64,000 nt of DNA, from NCBI RefSeq assembly GCF_003050905.1, contig NZ_QAOT01000017.1; one strand, written 5' to 3'. Of the stretch, positions 17,014 to 26,715 are shown piece after piece. The translations under genes and the position numbers were made by a program. Below the pieces are notes generated by a model that was not told where the DNA came from, made no database searches, and saw only the letters and a list, made by a program, of their open reading frames with translations. The stretch comes from Cereibacter_A azotoformans. GTDB taxonomy: Bacteria; Pseudomonadota; Alphaproteobacteria; Rhodobacterales; Rhodobacteraceae. Position 1 is the first letter of the stretch. Every line of letters begins with the position of its first letter.

Positions 17014-18330
17014 ATGAGACAGTTCATCATCGGCGCGGCCGTGGCGCTCGCCGCCGTGCCGGCCGCAGCCCAGGAGGCCGCCGTGCCGGCCGCAGCCCAG
17101 GAGTTCGACTGGCGCAAGCACGAGGGCGAGACGATCAACGTCATGCTGAACAACCTCGCCTGGACGCAGCTGATGCGCGACCGGATCGACGCCTTCACCG
17201 AAGCCACCGGCATCCGGGTGCGCGCCGAGACCTTCAGCGAAGAGCAGTATCGCACCCGCCTGACCACGCTCCTGCAGGGCGGCTCGAGCGAACTTGACGT
17301 CTTCATGACCCTGCCCTCGCGCGAGGCGCCGCTGTTTCAGGCGAACGGCTGGTATGCCGATCTCACGCCGCTCCTGCAGGGCGAGGCGACCGATCCGGCC
17401 TACGATTACGACGATTTCAGCGCGGCCCTGCGCCAGAGCGGCGTGGTGGGCGAGGCCATCACCAGCGTGCCGATCAACGTCGAGGGCCCGCTCTTCTACT
17501 GGCGCCGCGACATCTTCGAGACATGCAACGTCGAGAAGCCGGAATATCTCGAGGACCTGCCCGCCGCGGCCGAGAAGATCCGCGCCTGCGACAGCGCGAT
17601 CACGCCCTGGGCCGCCCGCGGCCTGCGCGGCACCGTGGGCTATCCGCTCGGCGCCTTCGTCTACAACATGGGCGGCGACTTCATGGATGAGGGCGGCAAG
17701 GCCTCGCTCTGCCTGCCGGGCACGATCAAGGGCCTCGACCTCTATGGCTCGATGCTGCGCGACTACGGCCCGCCGGGCGCCACCAACCACACCTTCACCC
17801 AGGTGATGGACCTGCTGGGTCAGGGCCGCGTCGCCATGACCAACGAATCCTCGAACGAATTCTCGACGCTGATGAAGCATGAGGGAAGGGCCGAGGACAT
17901 CGGCGTGGACGTGCTGCCCGGCGGGCGCGAGTCCGGCATCTCGAAACCCGTCGTCATCAACTGGAGCCTCGCCGTCTCGGGCCTGTCCGAGAACAAGGAG
18001 GCCGCCTGGTACTTCGTCCAGTGGGCCACCGGCGCCGAGAACCAGGAGGAACTGGCCACCCAGGGCATCGCCCCCTCGCGCGTGTCGGTCTTCAACGGCG
18101 AAGGCTTCCGCAACTGGGCCAGCGAAAGCCGCCCGCGCGGCGAATGGCTCGAGGCGCTGCTCGAGATCTCGCAGACCGGCTCCTCACTCTACCAGACCCC
18201 CTCGCTGACCCGGACGCCCGAGGCGCGCGAGATCCTGTCGAACGTGGTGCAGCAGATCGTGCTGGGCCAGGCCGACGCCGAGACCGCCGCCTGCGCGGTG
18301 ACCGAGCAGGTCCAGGCCCTGCAGGACTGA
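17014..18330 (+). CDS. ABC transporter sugar-type solute-binding protein
   Basis: The 438-residue periplasmic protein is of the family 1 sugar-binding type. The mature part begins EFDWRKHEGETINVMLNN and contains typical cluster B features (TTLLQGGSSELDVFMT, VPINVEGPLFYWRRD). The signal peptide has a tandem duplication, AAVPAAAQE twice, over the predicted cleavage site. The ATG at 17014 has AGGGAGGG upstream. It should capture the substrate for the following two permeases and ATPase. Catabolic neighbours suggest a sulfosugar such as sulfoquinovose or a related ketose or polyol; that is inference from context. Confidence 0.85.
   Translation: MRQFIIGAAVALAAVPAAAQEAAVPAAAQEFDWRKHEGETINVMLNNLAWTQLMRDRIDAFTEATGIRVRAETFSEEQYRTRLTTLLQGGSSELDVFMTLPSREAPLFQANGWYADLTPLLQGEATDPAYDYDDFSAALRQSGVVGEAITSVPINVEGPLFYWRRDIFETCNVEKPEYLEDLPAAAEKIRACDSAITPWAARGLRGTVGYPLGAFVYNMGGDFMDEGGKASLCLPGTIKGLDLYGSMLRDYGPPGATNHTFTQVMDLLGQGRVAMTNESSNEFSTLMKHEGRAEDIGVDVLPGGRESGISKPVVINWSLAVSGLSENKEAAWYFVQWATGAENQEELATQGIAPSRVSVFNGEGFRNWASESRPRGEWLEALLEISQTGSSLYQTPSLTRTPEAREILSNVVQQIVLGQADAETAACAVTEQVQALQD
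17050..17103 (+). repeat. Perfect 27-bp tandem duplication in signal peptide
   Basis: Bases 17050-17076 are repeated exactly at 17077-17103. Each unit encodes AAVPAAAQE. The copy count is a multiple of three, so the frame is kept, and the event gives two possible signal peptidase sites (AAAQ-E). Complete identity suggests a recent slippage event. Confidence 0.9.
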
Positions 18331-18340
18331 TCCGCTGGCG

Positions 18341-18423
18341 GCCGCGGGCCTTCGGGTCCGCGGCTTGCCCCGGGCCGTCAGGTCCGGCAGAGTTTCCCCG
18401 CCACGGGCCTTCGGGGCCCGCGG
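18341..18423 (+). promoter_or_regulatory. Two intercistronic RNA hairpins
   Basis: GCCGCGGGCC-TTCG-GGTCCGCGGC (18341-18364) is a ten-base stem with a UUCG tetraloop. A second hairpin at 18401-18423 (CCACGGGCC-TTCG-GGGCCCGCGG region) also has a TTCG loop. Such structures after a binding-protein gene often raise its level relative to the permeases by protecting the mRNA. Confidence 0.55.
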
Positions 18424-18476
18424 CGCCTCCCGCACCGGCCGCCGCCGTCCCCTCCCGTTTCAGCCAGGAGAGCCCC

Positions 18477-19343
18477 ATGCCCCCCCGGTCCCCCGGCCAG
18501 TCGGCCATGTCGGCCCGCTGGATGATCCTGCCCGCCGTCGTCCTGACGCTGGCCATGGTCATCTTCCCCTTGGGCTTCGCCATCTATCTGAGCCTCGGCG
18601 GCAACGGCACGCTGCCGGCCCTCGGCCTCGGCCATTACAGCCGCCTCGTGGCCGACCCCGCCTTCTGGAGCGCGCTGCGCGTGACGCTCGTGCTGTTCGC
18701 GGTGGCGCTCGTGCTGCAGCTGGTGCTGGGCACGGCGCTCGCGCTCGCGCTCAACCGCTACAATGTGGTGCGCGGGCTGGTGCGGACGGCGATCCTGTCG
18801 CCCTTCATGCTGCCGCCCGTCGTCGTGGGCATGATCGCCATCGTCGTGCTCGATCCGGGCCTCGGCGCGGCCAACTGGATCCTCGAGAGCCTGGGCCTGC
18901 CGCATTTCCTCTGGCTCGCCTCGCCGCGCTGGTCGCTTCTGGTCGTGGCGCTGATCGACACCTGGCAATGGACGCCCTTCGTGGCCCTGATCGTGCTGGG
19001 GGGGCTGCAGGCCCTGCCCGCCCGGGTCTACGAGGCGGCCGAGATCGACGGCGCCAAGGGCTGGAGCCTCTTCTGGCACGTCACCCTGCCGCTTCTCGGG
19101 CCCACGCTGCTGACCGCCGCCGTGCTGCGCTCGGTCGATCTGCTGCGCTTCTTCGACATCATCTACATCACCACGCAGGGCGGTCCCGGCAACGCGACCA
19201 CCACCCTCAACATCCAGGCCTACAAGCTGGGCTTCGACTTCATGGATGTGGGCTATGCCTCGTCGGTGATGATCGTGCTCGCCCTCATCGTCCTCGGCTC
19301 GGTGCTCTTCTTCGCCAGCCTGCGCAAGAAGGTGTCCTGGTAA
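18477..19343 (+). CDS. ABC transporter permease, MalF type
   Basis: The 288-residue protein has six predicted spans and the cytoplasmic EAA loop (YEAAEIDGAKGWSLFWHVTLPLL), the contact to the ATPase. It belongs to the MalF/UgpA family and pairs with the next permease. The ATG at 18477 follows CAGGAG. The stop codon overlaps the start of the next gene. It forms the inner-membrane channel for the substrate caught by the upstream binding protein. Confidence 0.9.
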   Translation: MPPRSPGQSAMSARWMILPAVVLTLAMVIFPLGFAIYLSLGGNGTLPALGLGHYSRLVADPAFWSALRVTLVLFAVALVLQLVLGTALALALNRYNVVRGLVRTAILSPFMLPPVVVGMIAIVVLDPGLGAANWILESLGLPHFLWLASPRWSLLVVALIDTWQWTPFVALIVLGGLQALPARVYEAAEIDGAKGWSLFWHVTLPLLGPTLLTAAVLRSVDLLRFFDIIYITTQGGPGNATTTLNIQAYKLGFDFMDVGYASSVMIVLALIVLGSVLFFASLRKKVSW

Positions 19344-20155
19344 TGTCCGACACGCCCCGCTCCCGCTGGTCCACCCCCGTCTTCAGCATCGGCGCGCTCC
19401 TGTTCATGTCGCCGATCCTCTGGATGGCGCTCTCGAGCCTGAAGAGCCCGCAGGAGGTGACCGCCTATCCGCCGAAGCTCCTCTTCACCCCCACCGCCGG
19501 CAACTATGCCGAGCTGTTCGGGCGCACGGACTTCCTGCACAACACCTTCAACTCCTTCGTGGTGGCGGGCGCCTCGACGCTCCTCGGGCTGGTGATCGCG
19601 ATCCCGGCGGCCTTCGCGATCTCGTGGCACCGGATGGTCTGGCCCGCGACGGTCAGCCTCTTTGCCCGGATGGCGCCCGGCACGCTGTTCCTTCTGCCCT
19701 GGTTCATCATGTTCTCGAAGCTCGGCATGGCGGGCGGCTACACCGCGCTCATCCTCGCCCATGCGGTCATCACCATGCCGCTCGCGCTCTGGATCCTGCT
19801 GCCCTATCTCGACGCCACCCCGCGCGAGATCGTGGAAAGCGGCCAGATCGACGGCTGCCGCAGCGGCACGATCCTGATCCGCCTCGTGCTGCCGATGATC
19901 TATCCCGGCATCGTGGTGGCGACGATCATGAGCTTCGTCTTCTCCTGGAACTACTTCCTCTTCGCCCTCGCGCTCTCGGGCTTCGACACCAAGACCGCCA
20001 TCGTCGCCTCCTTCAACTTCATCGGCGAGGGCACGACCAACTGGGGCGCGCTGATGGCCGCGGCCACCGTCATCGCGCTCCCGCCGCTGGTCCTGACCTT
20101 CACCGTGCAGCGCTGGCTCGTCTCGGGCCTCTCCTTCGGCGCCGTCAAGGGCTGA
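19343..20155 (+). CDS. ABC transporter permease, MalG type
   Basis: The 270-residue second permease has six predicted spans and an EAA-type loop (PREIVESGQIDGCRSGTILIRLVLP), a MalG/UgpE relative. Its ATG overlaps the TAA of the first permease by one base. It completes the channel together with the preceding gene. Confidence 0.9.
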   Translation: MSDTPRSRWSTPVFSIGALLFMSPILWMALSSLKSPQEVTAYPPKLLFTPTAGNYAELFGRTDFLHNTFNSFVVAGASTLLGLVIAIPAAFAISWHRMVWPATVSLFARMAPGTLFLLPWFIMFSKLGMAGGYTALILAHAVITMPLALWILLPYLDATPREIVESGQIDGCRSGTILIRLVLPMIYPGIVVATIMSFVFSWNYFLFALALSGFDTKTAIVASFNFIGEGTTNWGALMAAATVIALPPLVLTFTVQRWLVSGLSFGAVKG

Positions 20156-20186
20156 CCGGCCCGCCCCCCACGCAAGGTTTCCTGAC

Positions 20187-21245
<1,059 letters not shown>

Positions 21246-21272
21246 TCCGCGCCGGACGACAGAGGTAGACCC

Positions 21273-22286
21273 ATGAAGGCAGCGATTTTCGACGGCAGCC
21301 CGACGCTCCGGCTGACCGATCTTCCGATCCAGGAGCCCGGCCCCGACGAGGTGCTGATCCGCATCGATTCCGCCACGATCTGCGGCACCGACCAGCATAT
21401 CCTCGAGGGCAAGTTCTGGGCGAAGCCCCCGGTGGTTCTGGGCCACGAATTCGCGGGCTACGTCGAGCGCGTGGGCGAGCGGGTGCGGAACTGCGAGCCG
21501 GGCGATCTCGTCTCGGTCGAGCCGCATGTCTATTGCGGCTGCTGCAAGCCCTGCCGGCTCGGCAAGCCGCATCTCTGCCTCGACCGGCTGGCCTGGGGGA
21601 TCAACCTCAACGGCGGGTTCGAGCAATATGCCACCGTGCGGATGGACACGGTCTATCAGGTGCCCGAAGGCCTCGGCCCCGAGGAGGCGGCGCTCGGCGA
21701 GATCACCGGCTGCTGCATGCACGGGATCGACCGCGTGGGCGTGGAGCTCGGCGATCTGGTCGTGATCCTCGGCGGTGGCGCGGCGGGGCTGATCCTTGCC
21801 CGGCTGGCCGAGCTGCGCGGGGCCGCGCGCATCGTCATCTCCGAGCCGAACGCCGCCCGGCGCGAGCAGATCCGCGCCTTCGGCTACCCGGACGTGGTCG
21901 ACCCGCTGAACGAGGATCTGGCCGCCCGCATCGACGCCCTGACCGACGGGCTCGGCGCCGACGTGGTGATCGAGGCCGCGGGCCGGGCCGAGACGGCGGC
22001 GCAGGCGGTGGAACTCGTCTGCCACGGCGGGCGCGTCCTCTTCTTCGGCGTGGCCGCCCCCGGCACCATGGCCGCGATCGAGCCGAACCGGATCTTCGCG
22101 CGCGAGATCACGGTCGTGGGCTCGATCCGCAACCCCTACACCCACCACCGCGTGATGGAGATCCTGCCCCGGCTCCGGCTGAAGGACATCGTCACCCATC
22201 GCTTCCCGCTGGAGAACATCGCCGAGGCCTTCGACGCCGCCCACCGCGGCGAGGGCCTCAAGATCTGCATCAAGCCGAACGGCTGA
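21273..22286 (+). CDS. Zinc-dependent medium-chain dehydrogenase
   Basis: The 337-residue MDR enzyme has catalytic-zinc ligands C37 (TICGTD) and H58-E59 (GHEFAG). The structural zinc site is C88, C91, C94 and C102 (CGCCKPCRLGKPHLC). The NAD-binding motif is GGGAAG at about 168-173. Relatives oxidise sugar alcohols such as sorbitol, threonine-like alcohols or galactitol. Placed between a sugar transporter and a ketose kinase/aldolase pair, it could oxidise a polyol to a ketose, or interconvert sulfolactaldehyde and dihydroxypropanesulfonate. The direction and substrate are inference. Confidence 0.82.
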   Translation: MKAAIFDGSPTLRLTDLPIQEPGPDEVLIRIDSATICGTDQHILEGKFWAKPPVVLGHEFAGYVERVGERVRNCEPGDLVSVEPHVYCGCCKPCRLGKPHLCLDRLAWGINLNGGFEQYATVRMDTVYQVPEGLGPEEAALGEITGCCMHGIDRVGVELGDLVVILGGGAAGLILARLAELRGAARIVISEPNAARREQIRAFGYPDVVDPLNEDLAARIDALTDGLGADVVIEAAGRAETAAQAVELVCHGGRVLFFGVAAPGTMAAIEPNRIFAREITVVGSIRNPYTHHRVMEILPRLRLKDIVTHRFPLENIAEAFDAAHRGEGLKICIKPNG

Positions 22287-22314
22287 CCACCCACCCCGGC
22301 CCTGCGCCTGCGCC

Positions 22315-22335
22315 CCGCGGAAGCCCCTTCCGCGG
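22315..22335 (+). promoter_or_regulatory. Intercistronic RNA hairpin
   Basis: CCGCGGAAG (22315-22323) and CTTCCGCGG (22327-22335) form a perfect nine-base stem with loop CCC in the 80-base gap between the zinc dehydrogenase and the aldehyde dehydrogenase. It may stabilise the mRNA or partly terminate it. Confidence 0.5.
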
Positions 22336-22366
22336 CCGGCGGAGCCATGCCCCTGAAGGAAAGACC

Positions 22367-23812
22367 ATGACCGATTTCAGACGCGAGAGGATCCTCGTCG
22401 GCGGCGAGTGGATCCAGGCCGACGCGGGCGGCCGGATCGAGGTGACGGACCCGGCCACCGGCGCCGTGATCGGCACCGTCCCCGATGCGGGCGCGGCCGA
22501 GACGGCGCGCGCGGTGGCCGCCGCCGAGGCGGCCTTCGGCCCCTGGCGCGCCCTCACCGCGGCCGAGCGCGCGAGCCATCTGCGCAGGCTCGCCCAGGCG
22601 ATCCTCGATCACCGCGAGGCGCTGGCCGAGCTTCTGACCGAGGAACAGGGCAAACCGCTCGCCGAAGCCCGCGGCGAGGTCGGCATGAGCGCCGCCTACA
22701 TCCAGTGGTTCGCCGAGGAGGCCCGGCGCGTCTATGGCGAGGTGATCCCCTCGCCCTGGCCCGACCGGCGGCTCCTCGTCACCCGCCAGCCGGTGGGCGT
22801 GGTGGCGGCGATCACGCCCTGGAACTTCCCCTCCTCGATGCTCGCCCGCAAGATCGGCCCCGCGCTCGCCGCGGGCTGCACCGTCGTGGCCAAGCCCGCG
22901 AGCCAGACGCCCTTCTCGGGCCTCGCCTGGGGGGTGCTGGGCGAACTGGCGGGCCTGCCCGCGGGCGTGCTGAACATCGTCACGGGCTCGGCCCGCGCCA
23001 TCGGGGGCGAGCTCACCGCCAACCCCGCCGTGCGCAAGATCACCTTCACCGGCTCCACCCCCGTGGGCAAGGTGCTGCTCGCGCAGGCCGCGGGCACGGT
23101 GAAGAAGATGTCGATGGAACTGGGCGGCAACGCGCCCTTCCTCGTCTTCGACGATGCCGATCTCGACCGCGCGGTCGAGGGCGCCATCGCCGCCAAGTTC
23201 CGCAACGCGGGCCAGACCTGCGTCTGCACCAACCGCTTCTATGCGCAGGCGGGCATCCACGACGCCTTCGTCGAGCGGCTGGCCGCGGCCACCGCCGCGC
23301 TGAAGGTGGGCCCGGGCGCGCGCGAAGGCTCCGAGATCGGCCCGCTGATCGACGCGGCCGCGGTGGCCAGGACCGAGGAGATGGTGGCCGACGCCACCGC
23401 GAGGGGCGGGCGCATCGTCACCGGCGGACGGCGCCACGCGGCCGGCGCGGGCTTCTACGAGCCCACGGTCATCGCCGACGCGACCGACGCCATGACCTTC
23501 GCCCGCGAGGAGATCTTCGGCCCCGTGGCCCCGGTCTTCCGCTTCGAGACCGAGCAGGAGGCGATCCGGCGCGCCAACGCGACCGACTACGGCCTCGCCT
23601 GCTACTTCTACACCCGCGATCTCGGCCGCGCCTTCCGCGTCTCCGAGGCGCTCGACTACGGCATCGTCGGCGTGAACGAGGGGCTGGTCACCACCGAGGT
23701 CGCCCCCTTCGGCGGGGTGAAGGAGTCGGGCTTCGGCTCGGAAGGCTCGCACCACGGGATGCAGGATTACCTGACGCTGAAATATACCGCGATGGGAGGG
23801 CTCGGCCGATGA
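22367..23812 (+). CDS. NAD(P)-dependent aldehyde dehydrogenase, GabD type
   Basis: The 481-residue enzyme has general base E251 (MELGGNAPF) and nucleophile C285 (GQTCVCTNRFY). Other motifs are TPWNFPSSMLARK and FTGSTPVGK. It is closest in style to succinate-semialdehyde dehydrogenases, a family that also includes the sulfolactaldehyde dehydrogenase of sulfo-ED pathways. Downstream lies an aldolase that should produce an aldehyde (sulfolactaldehyde if the substrate is sulfofructose-1-phosphate), which this enzyme could oxidise to the acid. The ATG follows GAAGGAAAGA. The stop overlaps the next start (ATGA). Confidence 0.87.
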   Translation: MTDFRRERILVGGEWIQADAGGRIEVTDPATGAVIGTVPDAGAAETARAVAAAEAAFGPWRALTAAERASHLRRLAQAILDHREALAELLTEEQGKPLAEARGEVGMSAAYIQWFAEEARRVYGEVIPSPWPDRRLLVTRQPVGVVAAITPWNFPSSMLARKIGPALAAGCTVVAKPASQTPFSGLAWGVLGELAGLPAGVLNIVTGSARAIGGELTANPAVRKITFTGSTPVGKVLLAQAAGTVKKMSMELGGNAPFLVFDDADLDRAVEGAIAAKFRNAGQTCVCTNRFYAQAGIHDAFVERLAAATAALKVGPGAREGSEIGPLIDAAAVARTEEMVADATARGGRIVTGGRRHAAGAGFYEPTVIADATDAMTFAREEIFGPVAPVFRFETEQEAIRRANATDYGLACYFYTRDLGRAFRVSEALDYGIVGVNEGLVTTEVAPFGGVKESGFGSEGSHHGMQDYLTLKYTAMGGLGR

Positions 23813-24864
23813 CCCGCCGCCACGCCATCGCCCTCATCCCCGGCGACGGGATCGGCCCCGAGGTGATCGACGCGAGCCTCGAGGTGCTGGAGAAGGCCGC
23901 CAGCCTCCATGGCTTCGCGCTCGACATGACCCGCTTCGACTGGTCCTGCGACCGCCACCTCGCCACCGGCCGCATGATGCCCGAGGACGGGATCGACCAG
24001 CTCCGCCCCCATGCGGCGATCCTTCTGGGCGCCGTGGGCTGGCCCGCCCGCGTGCCGGACGCGGTCTCGCTGCACGGGCTTCTGCTGCCGATCCGCAAGT
24101 CCTTCGACCAGTTCGCCAACATGCGCCCCCACCGGCTTCTGCCCGGCGCCACCGGGCCGCTGAAGTCCGAGGCCTTCGACATCCTCTGCATCCGCGAGAA
24201 CACCGAGGGCGAATATTCCGGCGCGGGCGGGCGGATCCATGTCGGCACCCCGGCCGAGGTGGCGGTCGAGACCTCGATCTTCACCCGCCGCGGCGTCGAG
24301 CGCATCCTGCGCTTCGGCTTCGAACAGGCGCGGCGGCGCTCGGGGCGGCTCGCCTCGGTCACCAAGTCGAACGCGCAGAAATATTCCATGGTCTTCTGGG
24401 ACGAGGTGACCGAGGAGGTGGCAGTCGATTATCCCGACGTGACCATCCAGCGCTACCACATCGACGCCATCGCGGCGCGGATGGTGATGGCGCCCGAGAC
24501 GCTTGACGTGGTGGTGGCCTCGAACCTCTTCGGCGACATCCTGACCGACCTCGGCGCGGCCATTCAGGGCGGCCTCGGCTTCGCGCCCTCGGCCAACATC
24601 AATCCCGACCGCAGCCAGCCCTCGATGTTCGAGCCGGTCCACGGCTCGGCCCCCGACATCGCGGGCCGGGGCATCGCGAACCCGGTGGCCACGCTCTGGT
24701 CCGCGGCCCTCATGCTCGACCATCTGGGCGAGGAGGCGGCCGGCCGGGCGCTTCTCGCCGCGCTCTCGGCCGTCACCGCCGAGGGCCGCCTCCGCACGCC
24801 CGACCAGGGCGGCCGGGCCTGCACGACCGACGTCGCGCGCGCCGTGGCCGACCGACTGTCCTGA
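23809..24864 (+). CDS. Isopropylmalate/tartrate dehydrogenase-type enzyme
   Basis: The 351-residue enzyme of the beta-decarboxylating dehydrogenase family has an IPGDGIGPEVI start, a substrate-arginine region (LLPIRKSF...NMRPHRLLPG) and RENTEGEYSG. The catalytic Lys/Asp regions are TKSNAQKYS and SNLFGDILTDLGAAIQGG. Its sequence character is nearer tartrate/D-malate dehydrogenase than LeuB, and no leucine genes are nearby. Family members oxidise 2-hydroxy acids with a negatively charged C3 group. Sulfolactate would be such a molecule, so oxidation of the acid made by the previous enzyme is a reasonable guess, but unproven. Confidence 0.8.
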   Translation: MTRRHAIALIPGDGIGPEVIDASLEVLEKAASLHGFALDMTRFDWSCDRHLATGRMMPEDGIDQLRPHAAILLGAVGWPARVPDAVSLHGLLLPIRKSFDQFANMRPHRLLPGATGPLKSEAFDILCIRENTEGEYSGAGGRIHVGTPAEVAVETSIFTRRGVERILRFGFEQARRRSGRLASVTKSNAQKYSMVFWDEVTEEVAVDYPDVTIQRYHIDAIAARMVMAPETLDVVVASNLFGDILTDLGAAIQGGLGFAPSANINPDRSQPSMFEPVHGSAPDIAGRGIANPVATLWSAALMLDHLGEEAAGRALLAALSAVTAEGRLRTPDQGGRACTTDVARAVADRLS

Positions 24865-24892
24865 CCCCCCTTCCCTCGAAAGGATTTCTCCC

Positions 24893-25762
24893 ATGGCCTC
24901 CACCCCGGATCTCTCGGCCCTTCAGCGTCCCTCGGGCGCCTTCGCCATGCTCGCCATCGACCAGCGCGAGTCGATGCGCGCCATGTTCGCCGACACCCAG
25001 GCCGGCCCGGTCAGCGACCGCCAGCTCGTCGATTTCAAGCTCGAGGCGCTGCGCCATCTGACGCCCCACGCCTCGGCGGTGCTGATCGACCGGCCCTTCG
25101 GCTGGCAGCCCGCGCTCGAGGCGGGCGCGGTGGCGCCGGGCTGCGGCCTGATCGCCGCCGCCGATGAATTCCACGCCAGCGCCGACGAGATCGTGGCCGA
25201 TGCGGGGCTCGACGATCTGGTGGTGCCCGAGGCGGTGAAGGCGCAGGGCGCGCAGGCGCTGAAGCTGCTCGTGGTCTGGCGCCCCGACGGCAACCCCGAA
25301 AAGCGGATCGCGCTGGTGGACGAGTTCGTGGCCCGCTGCCGCCGCGCGGGGCTCATCTCGCTGATCGAGCCCGTCTCGCGCAAGCCGCTCGACGGGCGGC
25401 CGCACGATCTGCACGACGGCATCCTCGCCGCCGCCCGCGAGCTCGGCAACCGCGGCCAGGACATCTACAAGGCCGAGGTGCCGCTCCATGCCGCGGGCGA
25501 GGAGGCCGAGGTGCGCCGCCGCTGCGCGGAACTCACCGACGCCATCGCCTCGCCCTGGGTGGTGCTCTCCTCGGGCGTGGCGCCGGACCGCTTCCCCACC
25601 GCCGTGGAATGGGCCTGCCGCGAGGGCGCGCGCGGCTTCCTCGCCGGACGCGCGGTCTGGAAAGAGACCATCGGCGCCCCCGACATGGCCGAGGCGCTGC
25701 GCACCACCGCGGTGGACCGGCTGAAGCGGCTGTGCGAGACGGTGGACCGGGCGGTCGGCTGA
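24893..25762 (+). CDS. Sulfofructosephosphate aldolase-like class I aldolase
   Basis: The 289-residue protein looks like E. coli YihT, which splits 6-deoxy-6-sulfofructose-1-phosphate into dihydroxyacetone phosphate and sulfolactaldehyde. Shared stretches include FAMLAIDQRESMRAMFA near the N-terminus, the Schiff-base segment DIYKAEVPL with Lys193 (the same number as in YihT), PWVVLSSGV, and GFLAGRAVW. These features fit YihT better than tagatose-bisphosphate aldolase LacD. The next gene is a matching PfkB kinase. The C6 group of the true substrate cannot be proven by reading alone. CGAAAGGA precedes the start. Confidence 0.8.
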   Translation: MASTPDLSALQRPSGAFAMLAIDQRESMRAMFADTQAGPVSDRQLVDFKLEALRHLTPHASAVLIDRPFGWQPALEAGAVAPGCGLIAAADEFHASADEIVADAGLDDLVVPEAVKAQGAQALKLLVVWRPDGNPEKRIALVDEFVARCRRAGLISLIEPVSRKPLDGRPHDLHDGILAAARELGNRGQDIYKAEVPLHAAGEEAEVRRRCAELTDAIASPWVVLSSGVAPDRFPTAVEWACREGARGFLAGRAVWKETIGAPDMAEALRTTAVDRLKRLCETVDRAVG

Positions 25763-25788
25763 CGGCCCTGCCGCGGAAGGAGAGCGCG

Positions 25789-26688
25789 ATGAACGTTCGG
25801 GTGGCCTGCGTCGGCGGGGCGGTGCTGGATCGGGTCTATGGGGTCGAGGTTCTGCCCGGCACCGACGGCAAGTCCCGCGCCTCCTCCTACCGCGAGTTCG
25901 GCGGCGGGATGGCGGGCAATGCCGCGGTGGCGATCGCCCGGCTGGGCGGGCAGGCCCGCTGGTGGGGCCGCGTGGGCGACGATGCCATCGGCGCGGGCGT
26001 GCTGGCGGGGCTCGCGGCCGAGGGCGTGGCCACCGACGAGGCGCGCGTGGTGGAGGGGGCGGTGTCCTCGCATTCGCTCGTCCTCTCGGATGCGCAGGGG
26101 CGGCGGGCGATCGTGCTCTACCGCTCGGACGGGCTCGACCCCGACGCCTCCTGGCTGCCGTTGGCGGCGGTGGGCGGGCTCGATGCGGTGCTGGCCGACA
26201 ACCGCTGGATCGACGGGGCGGTGGCCGCGCTCTCGGCCGCGCGCGCCGCGGGCCTTCCGGCGGTGCTCGATGCCGATGCGGGCGCCGATCCCCGCAGCCG
26301 CGAGGCGGTGCGCGCCGCCTCGCATGCGATCTTCTCCGAGCCGGGGCTGGCCGAGATCTACGGCACCACGGACCCCGACGAGGGGCTCCGCCGGGCCGCG
26401 ACCGACGCGCCTTTCGTGGCGGTGACGCTGGGGGGCGCGGGCCTGCGCTGGCTCGAGGCCGGAAGGGGCGTGGCGGCGCTGCCCGCCTTTCCCGTCACGG
26501 CGGTCGAGACGGTGGGGGCGGGGGACGTGTTCCACGGCGCCTTCGCGCTGGCGCTGGCCGAGGGGCAGCCGCCGCGCGAGGCGCTCCGCTTCGCCGCCGC
26601 CACGGCCGCGCTCAAGTGCCAGGGCTCCGGCGGGCGGGCAAGCTATCCCGACCGCGCCGCCGTCGAGGCGCGGCTCGCCCGGGGCTGA
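25789..26688 (+). CDS. PfkB-family sulfofructose kinase-like protein
   Basis: The 299-residue sugar kinase has the PfkB signature VGAGDVFHGAFALAL with catalytic D246, and GGGMAGNAAVAIARLG near the N-terminus. Features shared with E. coli YihV (sulfofructose kinase) include VACVG...DRVYGVE, an LP..GK segment at about residue 28, LADNRW, SEPGLA and ALKC..SGGRA. It would phosphorylate C1 of the ketose to make the aldolase substrate. The start at 25789 follows GGAAGGAGAG. It is the last gene of the operon. Confidence 0.8.
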   Translation: MNVRVACVGGAVLDRVYGVEVLPGTDGKSRASSYREFGGGMAGNAAVAIARLGGQARWWGRVGDDAIGAGVLAGLAAEGVATDEARVVEGAVSSHSLVLSDAQGRRAIVLYRSDGLDPDASWLPLAAVGGLDAVLADNRWIDGAVAALSAARAAGLPAVLDADAGADPRSREAVRAASHAIFSEPGLAEIYGTTDPDEGLRRAATDAPFVAVTLGGAGLRWLEAGRGVAALPAFPVTAVETVGAGDVFHGAFALALAEGQPPREALRFAAATAALKCQGSGGRASYPDRAAVEARLARG

Positions 26689-26712
26689 GGCGCGCCCTGC
26701 CACGGGGGCGCC
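26689..26712. terminator. Bidirectional terminator candidate
   Basis: GGCGCGCCC (26689-26697) pairs with GGGGGCGCC (26704-26712), with one mismatch, around TGCCAC. It sits immediately after the kinase stop and four bases before the end of the convergent esterase gene. Confidence 0.45.
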
Positions 26713-26715
26713 GGG

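Noticed and set aside
23809..24864. LeuB (leucine biosynthesis) identity
   Set aside because: No leuACD genes are adjacent and the gene is coupled by an ATGA overlap to a catabolic aldehyde dehydrogenase; the sequence fits tartrate/D-malate-type relatives better.
24893..25762. Tagatose-bisphosphate aldolase (LacD) as the main call
   Set aside because: The N-terminal FAML-DQRE-MR-MFA stretch, the segment around Lys193 and the C-terminal GFLAGRAVW fit YihT better, and the kinase next to it also resembles YihV. It is kept only as an alternative.
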